NCBI RefSeq assembly: GCF_030519355.1
Contig: NZ_JAUMKC010000007.1
Location: 124,001-188,000, forward strand
Reading direction: 5' to 3'
Length of the DNA: 64,000 nucleotides
Source: Mucilaginibacter sp. L3T2-6
Lineage (GTDB): Bacteria; Bacteroidota; Bacteroidia; Sphingobacteriales; Sphingobacteriaceae
Shown: in pieces, positions 8,748 to 17,690 of the stretch
How the letters are laid out: each line of letters starts with the position of its first letter
How positions within the stretch are numbered: position 1 is the stretch's first letter
Program-made: the position numbers and the translations under genes
Notes under the pieces: generated by a model
Told to the model about the DNA's origin: nothing
What the model saw: only the letters and a program-made list of their open reading frames with translations
The model's database searches: none

Positions 8748-9103
8748 CAGCTGTCAGCAGGCTTATCGTAAAACCGGTACTTAAATACTTGTATTTTTAC
8801 GCTTTGCAATAATCCGCCAAACTTTAATAATATGCTAATTTAACGGTACTACAATACCTCTACGATAAATCTACCTGAAGGAATTGTTTCACAATATGCT
8901 GAATCCAGCCGTCGGCATCCTGGTCTCTTTTGATTTCTCCGCGCTTTCCTCGTTCGGCTTTTTATCCGGAATACCGTGTAAATTATTAATATACTGATTT
9001 AAAGGACATTCTATCGTTCGGTTTTTCTGCACGAACACCCCCGAACACCAGTAACACTCTCACTATCAGTAATTTTCGTTTTAATTAATTCATATGTGCT
9101 TAG

Positions 9104-9121
9104 TAATCAATTGTTTGATTA
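9104..9121. promoter_or_regulatory. 18-bp dyad, possible operator
   Basis: TAATCAA (9104-9110) and TTGATTA (9115-9121) are perfect inverted arms around TTGT. The site is about 360 bp from the PTS operon start and 265 bp from the GH9 start. Its partner is unknown. Confidence 0.3.
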
Positions 9122-9273
9122 TCAATGTTTTCCCTATAAGAAAACAGACAATCAGCCGATCCCCTTTAAGACGTTAAATACCACATAATTCACGTAGCAA
9201 CGCCGGTTAAGCTCATGATATACCCCTTTTCCACAGGCTATGAATTACATAATAATTCACCAATTTATAACTG

Positions 9274-9292
9274 GTAGTGCTAATGTAGTGCT
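9274..9292 (+). promoter_or_regulatory. Direct-repeat activator-like site upstream of GH9
   Basis: GTAGTGCT occurs twice with an 11-bp period (9274-9281, 9285-9292). The 15-mer GTAGTGCTAATGTAG (9274-9288) matches 13 of 15 bases of GTAGTGGTGATGTAG at 17184-17198, upstream of the propeller/LuxR regulator gene. The position, about 45-60 bp before the predicted GH9 transcription start, fits an activator site at a promoter with no good -33 box. Confidence 0.45.
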
Positions 9293-9322
9293 GCCAAAAT
9301 CGTAGCGCAAAAAGTTATATGC

Positions 9323-9330
9323 TAGTTTTG
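9323..9330 (+). promoter_or_regulatory. Predicted -7 box of the GH9 operon
   Basis: TAGTTTTG fits the Bacteroidota -7 consensus TAnnTTTG. It predicts a transcription start near 9336. No clear -33 TTG is found about 20 bp upstream, which suits an activator-dependent promoter. Confidence 0.45.
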
Positions 9331-9334
9331 AACT

Positions 9335-9363
9335 CATAAGGATGCGCGGTGCGCATCCTTATG
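9335..9363 (+). other. 13-bp perfect stem-loop in the GH9 5' leader
   Basis: CATAAGGATGCGC (9335-9347) and GCGCATCCTTATG (9351-9363) pair perfectly over 13 bp with a GGT loop. It ends 23 bp before the GH9 ATG. If transcription starts near 9336, this hairpin forms at the very 5' end of the mRNA. Confidence 0.65.
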
Positions 9364-9386
9364 TAAACCCTATAAATTACATTTTC

Positions 9387-11225
9387 ATGGCCCTGAGAAA
9401 TGCTTGTTGTAAATGGTTGATTTGCCTGTTGCTTTTTACCCCGGTAGTCTTGCGGGCTCAGCGTGTTAAAATAGTAACCAATCACGTAGGTTACGAGGCG
9501 GGTCGTGCCAAACATGCAGTTATAGTAGCTAATGAAAAATTAGATATCAGTTCATTTAATTTGGTGGATGTTGCCTCGGGTAAAACAGTATTCAGCGGTA
9601 AGCCTGAATTTAGCGGACGCGTTGATCAATGGAAAAACTTTCAATTCTGGACGATTGATTTCAGCGAATTTGCGGCTCCCGGCAATTACAAATTAAAAGC
9701 TGATATTCCCGGCGGAACAATAATATCTTATCCCTTTATAATTGGCAAAAACGTCCTGGAGAAAGCCACCATATCTGACGTCGTTTATTACTTTAAGGGG
9801 CAGCGCAGTTCGGGACTTTTGGATAAAGCCGACCATCACCTGTTTTTGTCCGGCAAAACCACAAACCCAATTGACGCGCATGGCGGATGGTATGATGCCA
9901 CCGGCGATTACGGCAAGCACTTGTCGCACCTGTCATTCTCCAACTATTTTAACCCGCAGCAAATCCCGCTGACTGCATGGAGCCTGTTCAAAACCTACGA
10001 GCTTTTAAATGCCAGGCCCGGTACCGACTTCCGCCAGTTCAACCGCCGCATTTTGGACGAGGCCATGTATGGCGCAGACTACCTGGTTAGAATGCACCCC
10101 AAAGGCGGCTCATTTTATCGTTCTGTCGGCGCGCCTGGGCCCGGTAAACTGCCGAAAGACAGAATAATTCAGGCCGAAGAAGGCAGCTATCGTATCAAGA
10201 AGACCGCTAATCAGTCCTTTACCGGTAATAACACAGAAAAAAGCTGGAGACTGTACCAGTCGAGCTACCGCTCGGGCGCTGGGCTATCCATTGCTGTACT
10301 GGCCATGGCTTCCGCTTTCCCTGTCAGCGGCGATTACAGCAATGCCGGTTACCTGAAAGCCGCCGAAGAAGCATTCGCCTTCCTTGAGAAGGATAATCCT
10401 CTGATGGATTACGACGGCAAGGAAAATATCCTTGATGAGTATTGTGCCTTAACCGCTGCAACGGAGCTATATAAGGTTACGCACAAAAATATTTACAAGG
10501 CCTCGGCAGCCAAAAAAGCGGCGAATATAATGGCCCGGTTAAGCTCGTGGAAAAATTACAAAAATTATTTCAGGGCTGATGATCACGACAGGCCGTTCTT
10601 CCATCCGTCGGACGCAGGTATGCCGGTTGTAAGCTTGCTATATTATTACCCTTTGGCCTCCGCCGAAGAGCAAGCCCGGATTAAAAACACGGTGAAAGCA
10701 TCGATGGAATATGAGCTGGCGATAACACATGAGGTGAATAATCCTTTTGACTACAGCCGCCAGCTGGTGCAGGACACATTGGGCAACAGGCATAGCTCAT
10801 TCTTTTTTCCGCATGGAAGTGATGCTTCGCCGTGGTGGCAAGGTGAAAATGCCCGGCTTGGTTCGATAGCCGCGGCAGCGCGGATGTCAGCCATTTTATT
10901 CAAGGACGACAAACCCTTTCATGACAAGCTGGATGCCTTTGCGCTCGACCAACTGAACTGGATATTAGGTTTAAACCCGTTCGACAGCTGTATGCTTCAG
11001 GGCACAGGGCATAACAACCCCTCCTATAGCTTCTTCGGCACTTTTGAGTATACCAATGCGCCGGGTGGTATTGTGAACGGCATAACGTCGGGTTTTGAAA
11101 ACGAAAATGACATCGACTACAACATACCCTACGCTGTGTCGGGAAAAGATTCCGACTGGCGCTGGGCAGAACAATGGCTCCCACATGCAGCGTGGTACCT
11201 GCTGGCAGTATCGTTAACCGATTAA
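9387..11225 (+). CDS. Secreted GH9 family glycoside hydrolase
   Basis: The ATG at 9387 gives 612 residues beginning with a good signal peptide (1-24, ending VVLRAQ); an in-frame ATG at 9342 lies inside the leader hairpin and is rejected. Residues about 26-120 form the N-terminal Ig-like (CelD_N) domain and the rest is the GH9 barrel. Catalytic residues are D170 and D174 in GGWYDATGDYGKHLS and the glutamate in the C-terminal ENENDIDYN segment. GH9 enzymes invert beta-1,4-glucans; most are endoglucanases, but the family also includes exo-beta-glucosaminidases. The PTS/amino-sugar operon next door makes the latter worth testing. It heads a four-gene operon with only 10 bp to the next gene. Confidence 0.9.
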   Translation: MALRNACCKWLICLLLFTPVVLRAQRVKIVTNHVGYEAGRAKHAVIVANEKLDISSFNLVDVASGKTVFSGKPEFSGRVDQWKNFQFWTIDFSEFAAPGNYKLKADIPGGTIISYPFIIGKNVLEKATISDVVYYFKGQRSSGLLDKADHHLFLSGKTTNPIDAHGGWYDATGDYGKHLSHLSFSNYFNPQQIPLTAWSLFKTYELLNARPGTDFRQFNRRILDEAMYGADYLVRMHPKGGSFYRSVGAPGPGKLPKDRIIQAEEGSYRIKKTANQSFTGNNTEKSWRLYQSSYRSGAGLSIAVLAMASAFPVSGDYSNAGYLKAAEEAFAFLEKDNPLMDYDGKENILDEYCALTAATELYKVTHKNIYKASAAKKAANIMARLSSWKNYKNYFRADDHDRPFFHPSDAGMPVVSLLYYYPLASAEEQARIKNTVKASMEYELAITHEVNNPFDYSRQLVQDTLGNRHSSFFFPHGSDASPWWQGENARLGSIAAAARMSAILFKDDKPFHDKLDAFALDQLNWILGLNPFDSCMLQGTGHNNPSYSFFGTFEYTNAPGGIVNGITSGFENENDIDYNIPYAVSGKDSDWRWAEQWLPHAAWYLLAVSLTD

Positions 11226-11235
11226 TTGATTAAAG

Positions 11236-12378
11236 ATGAACAAGTATATAGCTTGCTTAAGTTTTGTTTTAATGCTGTTTGTGTCAGGAAGGGCCTTAGC
11301 TTTTGACGATATCAGAACGCTACCTATCGGCGAAAAAGCGCCTGACTTTAGCCTGCCTGGCATCGATGGCAAAACTTACACGCTGGAATCGTTTAAGGAC
11401 GCCAAAGTACTGGTGATTGTTTTTATGTGTAACCACTGCCCCACATCTCAGGCTTACGAAAACCGGGTCATCAAAATCACCAGTGATTATGCCGCCAAAG
11501 GGGTTAGTGTGGTTGCGATCAACCCAAATAATCCGGCTGGTTTACGTTTGGATGAGCTTGGCTATAGTGATTTAGGGGACTCTTTCGCGGATATGAAAGC
11601 GAGGGCTAAGAATGCACATTTTAACTTTCCTTATTTATATGACGGCGAAACGGAAGTCACCTCAAAAAAATATGGTCCGGTAGCCACACCGCATGTTTTC
11701 ATTTTTGATAAAGACCGGAAGCTGCGTTACAACGGCCGCATCGATGATATGGAGAACCCGGCAAAAACGCCGCATTCGCAGGATGCCCGCAATGCCATTG
11801 ACGCCATCCTGGCCGGGAAGGAAATTGCCGAACCGGTAACCAAAACATTTGGCTGTTCAATCAAATGGGCCGAAAAAAGTGTCTGGCTGGAGAAAGCGCA
11901 TGTCACCTGGGCAAGCGAGCCGGTAACACTGGATACGGTTAGTACTTCGGGCATAAAAGAAATAGTAAAAAATCATACGGATAAACTGAGATTGATTAAC
12001 CTGTGGGCTACCTGGTGCGGACCATGCGTGGCCGAATTCAGCGACCTGGTTACCCTTAACCACACTTACCGTGACCGGGGGCTTGAATTCGTGAGCATCA
12101 GCGCCGATGAGCCTGGAAGGAAAGATAAAGTTTTGAGATTTTTAAAAAGCAGGCAGGCATCAGGGCCAAATTACATCTACACCGGCGATGATAAATATAA
12201 AATGATAGAAGCTGTAGACCCGAAATGGGATGGTGCGCTGCCCTACACCCTATTGGTTGAGCCTGACGGTAAAATTGCTTATGCCCACCAGGGTCTAATT
12301 GATGCTGAACAATTGAGAAAGATAATTTTTGATAACCCGATGATGGGCAGGATTTATAAAGAAGGGGAAAAGAATTAA
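11236..12378 (+). CDS. Secreted double thioredoxin-fold protein (redoxin plus TlpA-like)
   Basis: The protein has 380 residues and a signal peptide (1-22). Residues about 28-195 form a redoxin/AhpC-TSA-type domain with C65 and C68 in FMCNHCPTSQAYE. Residues about 225-375 form a second, TlpA-like thioredoxin domain with the CxxC pair C261/C264 in WATWCGPCVAEF. Two such domains in one chain suggest electron relay or disulfide handling outside the cytoplasm. The partner is unknown. It lies between GH9 and two ThuA genes in one operon. Confidence 0.85.
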   Translation: MNKYIACLSFVLMLFVSGRALAFDDIRTLPIGEKAPDFSLPGIDGKTYTLESFKDAKVLVIVFMCNHCPTSQAYENRVIKITSDYAAKGVSVVAINPNNPAGLRLDELGYSDLGDSFADMKARAKNAHFNFPYLYDGETEVTSKKYGPVATPHVFIFDKDRKLRYNGRIDDMENPAKTPHSQDARNAIDAILAGKEIAEPVTKTFGCSIKWAEKSVWLEKAHVTWASEPVTLDTVSTSGIKEIVKNHTDKLRLINLWATWCGPCVAEFSDLVTLNHTYRDRGLEFVSISADEPGRKDKVLRFLKSRQASGPNYIYTGDDKYKMIEAVDPKWDGALPYTLLVEPDGKIAYAHQGLIDAEQLRKIIFDNPMMGRIYKEGEKN

Positions 12379-12435
12379 CAATAAAAGTTGTGAGCGGCAT
12401 CCTCCCTATTTGAAGGTGATTAAAAACGATAGTAC

Positions 12436-13188
12436 ATGAAAAAGATATTTACCATAATTGCTTTAAACCTTATCACGATTTTCCTGGCAGACGCCCAGTC
12501 ACCCCAATTGAGAGTTCTTGTTGTGGCATCTCTTGCTAAAGACCATTGGCGAAGCATTTCTGCAGGCGAACAGTTTTTTGAAAAGCTTGGTAAGGAAAAC
12601 AATTTTAGCGTTGACTTTACTGACGATACCGCCCGGATCAATGATGCCAATTTGGCCAAATATCAGGTTTTTGTAATGTTCCATTTGGCGCCATTTGATA
12701 TGTCGGCAAGCCAGCAGGCGGCATTGCAAAAGTTTGTAACGCAGGGCAAGGGTTGGGTCGGTATCCATGCTGCGGGGTTAACAGGCAAACAATTCATCGA
12801 TACAAACCCTGCCAAGCCATATTGGGACTGGTTTGAAACCCTGATGGGAGGTGTTATCTATTCGCCGCATCCGGCGTTCCAGGACGGCTTGCTGGTAGTT
12901 GAAGACCGGACCCACCCGGTAATGAAAGGCCTGCCGGCAAAATTCTGGCTGGCTGATGAGTGGTACGAGTGGGATAAAAGTCCACGGGCAAATGTTCACG
13001 TTTTGGCAACTGTTGACGAATCTACCTACAAACAAAACAAACCCATGGGCGACCATCCCATGATTTGGACAAATCCAAACTTTCACCGCATGATTTATAT
13101 CTGCGTTGGCCATTCACCAACCGATATGGACAATCCAAATTATACATTGCTTGTTAAAAATGCTATCCTTTGGGCGGCATCAAAATAA
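12436..13188 (+). CDS. Secreted ThuA-like domain protein (copy 1)
   Basis: These 250 residues start with a signal peptide (about 1-20) followed by one ThuA-like glutamine amidotransferase-fold domain. Typical motifs are GKGWVGIHAAGL, DRTHPVMKGLPAKFWLADEWYEW and MGDHPMIWTNP. ThuA-like proteins are common in Bacteroidota carbohydrate loci, but their biochemical activity is generally not settled. The next gene is a paralogue (shared GDHP.IWTNP, GHSP and a NAI.WAA.K terminus), so the pair arose by tandem duplication. Confidence 0.85.
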   Translation: MKKIFTIIALNLITIFLADAQSPQLRVLVVASLAKDHWRSISAGEQFFEKLGKENNFSVDFTDDTARINDANLAKYQVFVMFHLAPFDMSASQQAALQKFVTQGKGWVGIHAAGLTGKQFIDTNPAKPYWDWFETLMGGVIYSPHPAFQDGLLVVEDRTHPVMKGLPAKFWLADEWYEWDKSPRANVHVLATVDESTYKQNKPMGDHPMIWTNPNFHRMIYICVGHSPTDMDNPNYTLLVKNAILWAASK

Positions 13189-13201
13189 ATCGTTAAATGC
13201 C

Positions 13202-13960
13202 ATGAAAAAAGTAACGCTAATAATAGGTATTTCCCTGTTGTGTTTATGTTCAGCCTTCGCACAAAAAAAGCCCCGCTTTAAAGTGATTGCCCTATATGAA
13301 AATGGCGGACATCACATTGAATACTCTAAACGCGCTAAAATCTGGCTCGATAGTCTTGCAGTGGCAGAGCATTTCAGCATAGATTACATTCAAAATACCG
13401 ATAAAATAGATGATGCTTTTTTGGAAAGTTATCAACTATTCCTTCAACTGGATTATGCTCCTTACGGTTGGAAAGAAAAAGCGGTAAAAGCTTTTGAAAA
13501 TTATATTGAGCAGGGCAAAGGCGGCTGGGTAGGCTTACACCATGCAACGCTGCTGGGCGAGTTCGACGGCTACCCAATGTGGCAATGGTTCAGCAAGTTT
13601 ATGGGCAGTACCCGCTATAAAAACTACATCGCAACATTTGTAAAGGCTAAGGTAAATATTGAAGATAAAACACACCCGGTGACGAGAGGCGTATCTCCAT
13701 CATTTATAGTAGAAAAGGAAGAGTTTTATACCTACGAGAAAAGCATGCGCCCCAATGTACATGTACTCGCTTCCGTCGATGAGTCGACCTACCAGCCCAA
13801 TTCAGATACCAAGATGGGCGACCATCCTGTAATCTGGACAAACCCGCATTACAAGGCCCGAAATATCTACATTTTTATGGGGCATTCGCCCGTGCTGTTT
13901 AATAGTACAGATTATAAAACGCTGCTCAAGAATGCTATTTTCTGGGCGGCTGGCAAGTAA
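13202..13960 (+). CDS. Secreted ThuA-like domain protein (copy 2)
   Basis: The ATG at 13202 gives 252 residues with a clear signal peptide (MKKVTLIIGI to SAFAQ); the longer frame from 13106 overlaps the previous gene and lacks a signal. The ThuA-like fold shows GKGGWVGLHHATLLGEF, THPVTRGVSPSF and MGDHPVIWTNP. It follows its paralogue by 13 bp and is the last gene of the GH9 operon. It converges with the propeller regulator. The function is not known beyond the family link to sugar metabolism. Confidence 0.85.
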   Translation: MKKVTLIIGISLLCLCSAFAQKKPRFKVIALYENGGHHIEYSKRAKIWLDSLAVAEHFSIDYIQNTDKIDDAFLESYQLFLQLDYAPYGWKEKAVKAFENYIEQGKGGWVGLHHATLLGEFDGYPMWQWFSKFMGSTRYKNYIATFVKAKVNIEDKTHPVTRGVSPSFIVEKEEFYTYEKSMRPNVHVLASVDESTYQPNSDTKMGDHPVIWTNPHYKARNIYIFMGHSPVLFNSTDYKTLLKNAIFWAAGK

Positions 13961-14041
13961 GCTCAATATTGATTAATAAGCCCTAAGTTAAACAAAACGA
14001 TATAAAAATCTTTTTTCCTATCTCTTATCCTTTTCACCAGT

Positions 14042-14069
14042 GGTGGGTATCGCGCAAGCGATACACGCC
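14042..14069. terminator. Hairpin with GCAA tetraloop between convergent genes
   Basis: GTATCGC (14047-14053), GCAA, GCGATAC (14058-14064) form a perfect 7-bp stem with a GNRA-type loop. After one mismatch the stem extends over four more pairs including one G-U. It lies between the ThuA operon and the convergent regulator gene. No T-tract is present. Confidence 0.4.
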
Positions 14070-14138
14070 CTCCTGGCGATGCAAACGCACGATGGAAAAT
14101 ATCTCTTTGATGGTATAACCTCAAGCTGAATTAATATT

Positions 14139-17060
14139 TCAGCTCGTTACCTCAATCAAAAAGTCATACAAATGCACATCGGTTGATAACCCTAACTTTT
14201 TTCTCACCCTGTACCGGCTGATTTCAACACCTTTTAATGAAATATTAAGCAGTTGCGCAATTTCTTTGGAAGTAAGATTAAGCCGCAGGTAGGCACAAAG
14301 TTTTAGATCTGTTGAGCTGAGATTAGGGAACTTTGTTTTCATGGTGGTCAGAAAATTATTATGTACCTGGTCAAAATACATGGCGAATTGGGTCCAGTCA
14401 TCATCATTTTTCTCCGAGTCGTTCAGCAGTCTGAATACGCTGCGAAACTGGTGAGCCGGATCGGGGATGTTGAGCTTTTTGGTGAGGGTAGTCAGCTCAT
14501 TCTTTATATTCAACAACAGCTTCCCCCGGTCTACAAGGTGCATGGTAAGGGTCGCCAATTCCTTGTTTTTATAATTGAGCTCGTTTTGCAGGTTGTCATT
14601 TTTCAGGGCAATAATTTCCTTTTCGTTTCGGTCAAGCTCCAGGCTGTGCAAGTATTGAAGGCGCTTTTGCTCATCTTTGTGACGCTTTCGGGCGCTCTCA
14701 AATTTTTTGTGCTGAGCCCGTGCTGCCCATGCGATAGTTATAGATATAGCTACCGCATACCAGAAATAAGCCCACGGCGTTTGATACCAGCCGGGTTTAA
14801 CGGTAAAGGTATAATTAACCGGAGCCGACGCGCTGCCCAGGTTATTGCGGGCCCGAACTGAAAAAGTATAAGTACCATAAGGCAGGTTTGTATAATCCTT
14901 TTCAGTTTTTCCGGACCATTTAGACCAATCCTTGTCAAACCCATCCAGTTTGTACGTAAATTCCAGGTTACTTTTTTGCGCAAAAAGCGTCGACGAATAT
15001 TCAAAGTGAAAGGAATTCCAGTTTTTGGTAACGGTTGGAGCGTGTTTGCTATCCTGAGCGCCGCTTATGCGGCCGTCCATGGTAAAATAGCCGCCAAAAA
15101 TCAGGCTGTCTTTTTCGGCAATGGTTTTAACGGTAGTGAGCAGCACATTTAACTTACGTTCTTTTGATACATAAGCGCGGTAATTGAGATGAAAAATGCC
15201 GTTGCCTGAACCGACAAAGATATTTTCGTCATTATAAGGATAGATAAACCCCGAACCTTTCATCATCTGTCCGGTCAGTTCCGGAAAGTAAGTAACTGTA
15301 TAGCTGTTATTCCCGTGAGGCTTGCTGAAATCTACTACCCCTGCGCGCTGGTCGCTTATAAACCAGATATTGCCGGTTTTATCTTCGGTTAGGTATTCAA
15401 TACTTGCGGTCCCAAAAATCGGCCTGTAAAAAGATGATGGCACAAAAGCTTTTTTGGCCGGGCTATATTCGTAAACACCTTTTTCAGTACCCGCTATAAC
15501 CTTATTCTTAATAAAGAAAACATAATTATTGAGTACGGAAGGCATACCGTTCTTATCTGTGTATTGCGAATACCTCACTATTGTCTTATGGTCGGGCGAA
15601 AGTTGTATCCGGTAAATACCACGGTAAGGATGCGATGCCCAAATTACATTGCTGCTGTTATCTTTGGCAATGGTTGCCAGTGATTCGTAAATGCCGGCGA
15701 TTTTTCCGGCATTCACAAAATTAGCGCCGGATGCCTGCAATAATTGCAAGCCGGTATAAGTTCCGGCAATGATATCGTTAGATTTTGACATCGGCCTGAA
15801 CATCCAGGCGCCCTGTCTGCCGGTTACAGATTCAGCATAATTGCCACGCAAAACCATAATGCCATCCTGATGACCGATCAGTAAATTATTATTGATTTCT
15901 GCTAAATTCCACACTTGCCCTTTGGTATTATTGACCTCGGTAAAATGACCTTTTAATTTGCTGATATCGGTCTGCTGGTCAATAGCGATACTGTACAAAC
16001 CGTTGGACGTACCAACAAATAATCTTTTGTCAAACACAATTGCAGTATTACTTTTAACCTGATTAAAAACACCGGGATTGATGAGTCTTACTGCCGTATT
16101 GATATTCACAAAGCTGACGCCGTTTTCTAAACCGAGCCACAAATTTTCATCATTATCGGCATTAACGGCATGAATGTTGTTATTCTGCAGGCCTTCGTTA
16201 TTGGAAAAGTGCTCTATTAGTTTCCCGTTTTTGTCGATAATAAAAAGTCCTCTTGCAGTGGTTGCAATGGCGTAGCGGTCGTCCGCAACCTTAGTAATAC
16301 CGTTTACCAGGTCGCTGTTTAACAAACCGTCAATAGCCGTTGGTTTGGGCGTTACCGATGTGCCGGCAAGCAGGTAAGCGCCCTTTCGCTGCGTTACTAT
16401 AAGCAGGGTATCTTTACTGAAAGAGGTGATGCCGGTTATTTGCAAACCTGTAGTGGGATACACAGCGTAGCAGGTTTGCCATCGCCCGTTTTTAAATGTC
16501 ATAAGGCCTTCATCCTTATCTTCTGCGAATAGCTCGCCGCCTGCCTTAGCCAGCAAACGCCACCCGCCGGGAGCGTCGAAGGTTCTTAACTGGTTGCCTT
16601 TAAGCTCGAATATACATTCTACGGTTCGGAAAAACACCTCGCCGTTATACAATACGATATTCCAGATATCGGCAAACTGACGGGCCTTTTGCGGCAGCAG
16701 GTTTTTTAAGGAATGAAACTTAAGAATGCCATTATTATCAGGAAAGAAATAACCAATCTCATCCTGCCCTCCGCAATAAATTTTACCGGAGGCGTCAATC
16801 GATACGGATTTAATGGCTGCCTTATTGGGCATTGGGTAGACTTTCCAGTAACTGCCATCAAAGGAAAGCAGGCCATCGTTATTGGCAAAATAGAGAACCC
16901 CGTTTTTATCCCGGGCTATGCCCCAGATCCCGGCATCGGCATTGTAATCGGTATGAGTATAATTTTTTATAGCCGGCAACCCAATGGAAGGTTGAGCAAT
17001 TACGCGGCATGCTGTACTTATAGCAATAATACAAAACAGTGTGTATTTTCTTGTCAGCAT
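14139..17060 (-). CDS. Membrane-bound propeller/Y_Y_Y sensor with LuxR-type DNA-binding domain
   Basis: This 973-residue one-component regulator has a signal/anchor at 1-22 and a two-component-regulator propeller over about 30-650 (repeated units such as DNDENLWLGLENGVSFV and DKTGNIWFISDQRAGVV). A Y_Y_Y domain follows at about 670-750 (TYKLDGFDKDWSKWS, LPYGTYTFSVRARNN). There is one membrane helix near 762-783, a coiled coil, and a C-terminal helix-turn-helix at about 913-965 (LSSTDLKLCAYLRLNLTSKE). It has no kinase or receiver domain, so sensing outside and DNA binding inside are in one chain. By family it probably detects an oligosaccharide. It converges with the GH9 operon, and both upstream regions share a 15-bp motif. 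Confidence 0.9.
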   Translation of the reverse strand: MLTRKYTLFCIIAISTACRVIAQPSIGLPAIKNYTHTDYNADAGIWGIARDKNGVLYFANNDGLLSFDGSYWKVYPMPNKAAIKSVSIDASGKIYCGGQDEIGYFFPDNNGILKFHSLKNLLPQKARQFADIWNIVLYNGEVFFRTVECIFELKGNQLRTFDAPGGWRLLAKAGGELFAEDKDEGLMTFKNGRWQTCYAVYPTTGLQITGITSFSKDTLLIVTQRKGAYLLAGTSVTPKPTAIDGLLNSDLVNGITKVADDRYAIATTARGLFIIDKNGKLIEHFSNNEGLQNNNIHAVNADNDENLWLGLENGVSFVNINTAVRLINPGVFNQVKSNTAIVFDKRLFVGTSNGLYSIAIDQQTDISKLKGHFTEVNNTKGQVWNLAEINNNLLIGHQDGIMVLRGNYAESVTGRQGAWMFRPMSKSNDIIAGTYTGLQLLQASGANFVNAGKIAGIYESLATIAKDNSSNVIWASHPYRGIYRIQLSPDHKTIVRYSQYTDKNGMPSVLNNYVFFIKNKVIAGTEKGVYEYSPAKKAFVPSSFYRPIFGTASIEYLTEDKTGNIWFISDQRAGVVDFSKPHGNNSYTVTYFPELTGQMMKGSGFIYPYNDENIFVGSGNGIFHLNYRAYVSKERKLNVLLTTVKTIAEKDSLIFGGYFTMDGRISGAQDSKHAPTVTKNWNSFHFEYSSTLFAQKSNLEFTYKLDGFDKDWSKWSGKTEKDYTNLPYGTYTFSVRARNNLGSASAPVNYTFTVKPGWYQTPWAYFWYAVAISITIAWAARAQHKKFESARKRHKDEQKRLQYLHSLELDRNEKEIIALKNDNLQNELNYKNKELATLTMHLVDRGKLLLNIKNELTTLTKKLNIPDPAHQFRSVFRLLNDSEKNDDDWTQFAMYFDQVHNNFLTTMKTKFPNLSSTDLKLCAYLRLNLTSKEIAQLLNISLKGVEISRYRVRKKLGLSTDVHLYDFLIEVTS

Positions 17061-17183
17061 CCGGCCGGTAATAATTGGAACGGAAAATTAGGAAACATTT
17101 CGGACATGTAGAGGTATGCAGCAATAGTAAAAATGTGCTGATGCTCAAATTGGAACAGTTTTCTGTTGTTTTCTGAATTTTAT

Positions 17184-17198
17184 GTAGTGGTGATGTAG
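17184..17198. promoter_or_regulatory. Copy of the GTAGTGnTnATGTAG motif upstream of the propeller regulator
   Basis: GTAGTGGTGATGTAG lies about 125-140 bp upstream of the regulator start codon and matches 13 of 15 bases of the site upstream of GH9 (9274-9288). The half-word ATGTAG is repeated with an 11-bp period. Relative to its gene the orientation is opposite to that at GH9. Autoregulation is an inference. Confidence 0.35.
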
Positions 17199-17324
17199 AA
17201 CGCAGGGCGGCAACATAACGCACGCCGGATCCGCACTTTGCTGTTAGCTTTACCCGGCCTCGGCACGGTTGGCACCCATGCCGCAGTTAACTTACAATTG
17301 ATAAATGCAGCCAGGTTAGTTAAC

Positions 17325-17690
17325 TCAGGCGGCAAGTTGGTGCTCAATTTTTTCGATCAGGCAATTCATGTCGAATGGCTTTCGAAGTACGTCATCAGGT
17401 GCACCTTTATGGTTTAGCGCGTCATCAATTGAGTCATCGTCCAGGCACATGATAACCGGCAATCTGCTGGTACCTTTGTTCAGTTTTATCAGTTGGCATA
17501 TTTCGCTGCCATTTATGCCTGGCAATAAAGCGTCGAGTATAAGGAGGTCCGGGTGATCGGTTTTTATATGTTCAAACACACCGGTTCCGGTGTTGGTAGT
17601 AAATACTTCATAGCCATAGTTCATCAATATATAGGTCATCACCTCACTCATAAGGGCGTTGGCTTCCGCTATTAATATTCTCTTTGGCAT
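17325..17690 (-). CDS. Stand-alone response-regulator receiver domain
   Basis: The 121 residues form a single receiver domain with no output domain. The phosphoacceptor is D53 in LLILDALLPGINGSE, and the conserved lysine is in VLRKPFD near the C-terminus. The usual acidic pair after strand 1 is incomplete: the segment is ILIAEANAL with only E9 in place, which could weaken magnesium binding. No histidine kinase gene is adjacent. Such single-domain regulators act as phosphate relays or through protein contacts. Confidence 0.85.
   Translation of the reverse strand: MPKRILIAEANALMSEVMTYILMNYGYEVFTTNTGTGVFEHIKTDHPDLLILDALLPGINGSEICQLIKLNKGTSRLPVIMCLDDDSIDDALNHKGAPDDVLRKPFDMNCLIEKIEHQLAA

Larger units (their letters stand above)
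8748..9386. other. Divergent intergenic region between the PTS operon and GH9 operon
   Basis: These 639 bp contain no plausible gene. The right part holds the GH9 promoter elements listed separately. The left part should hold the PTS promoter but shows no clear box. An 18-bp dyad lies in the middle at 9104-9121. The large size suggests regulated divergent transcription. Confidence 0.6.

Noticed and set aside
9342..9386. A longer GH9 start at the in-frame ATG 9342
   Set aside because: The codon lies inside the leader hairpin, and the extra 15 residues would put a hydrophilic stretch before a good signal peptide starting at 9387.
13106..13201. A longer start of the second ThuA gene
   Set aside because: It overlaps the first ThuA gene by 83 bp and removes the signal peptide from the N-terminus; the ATG at 13202 fits better.
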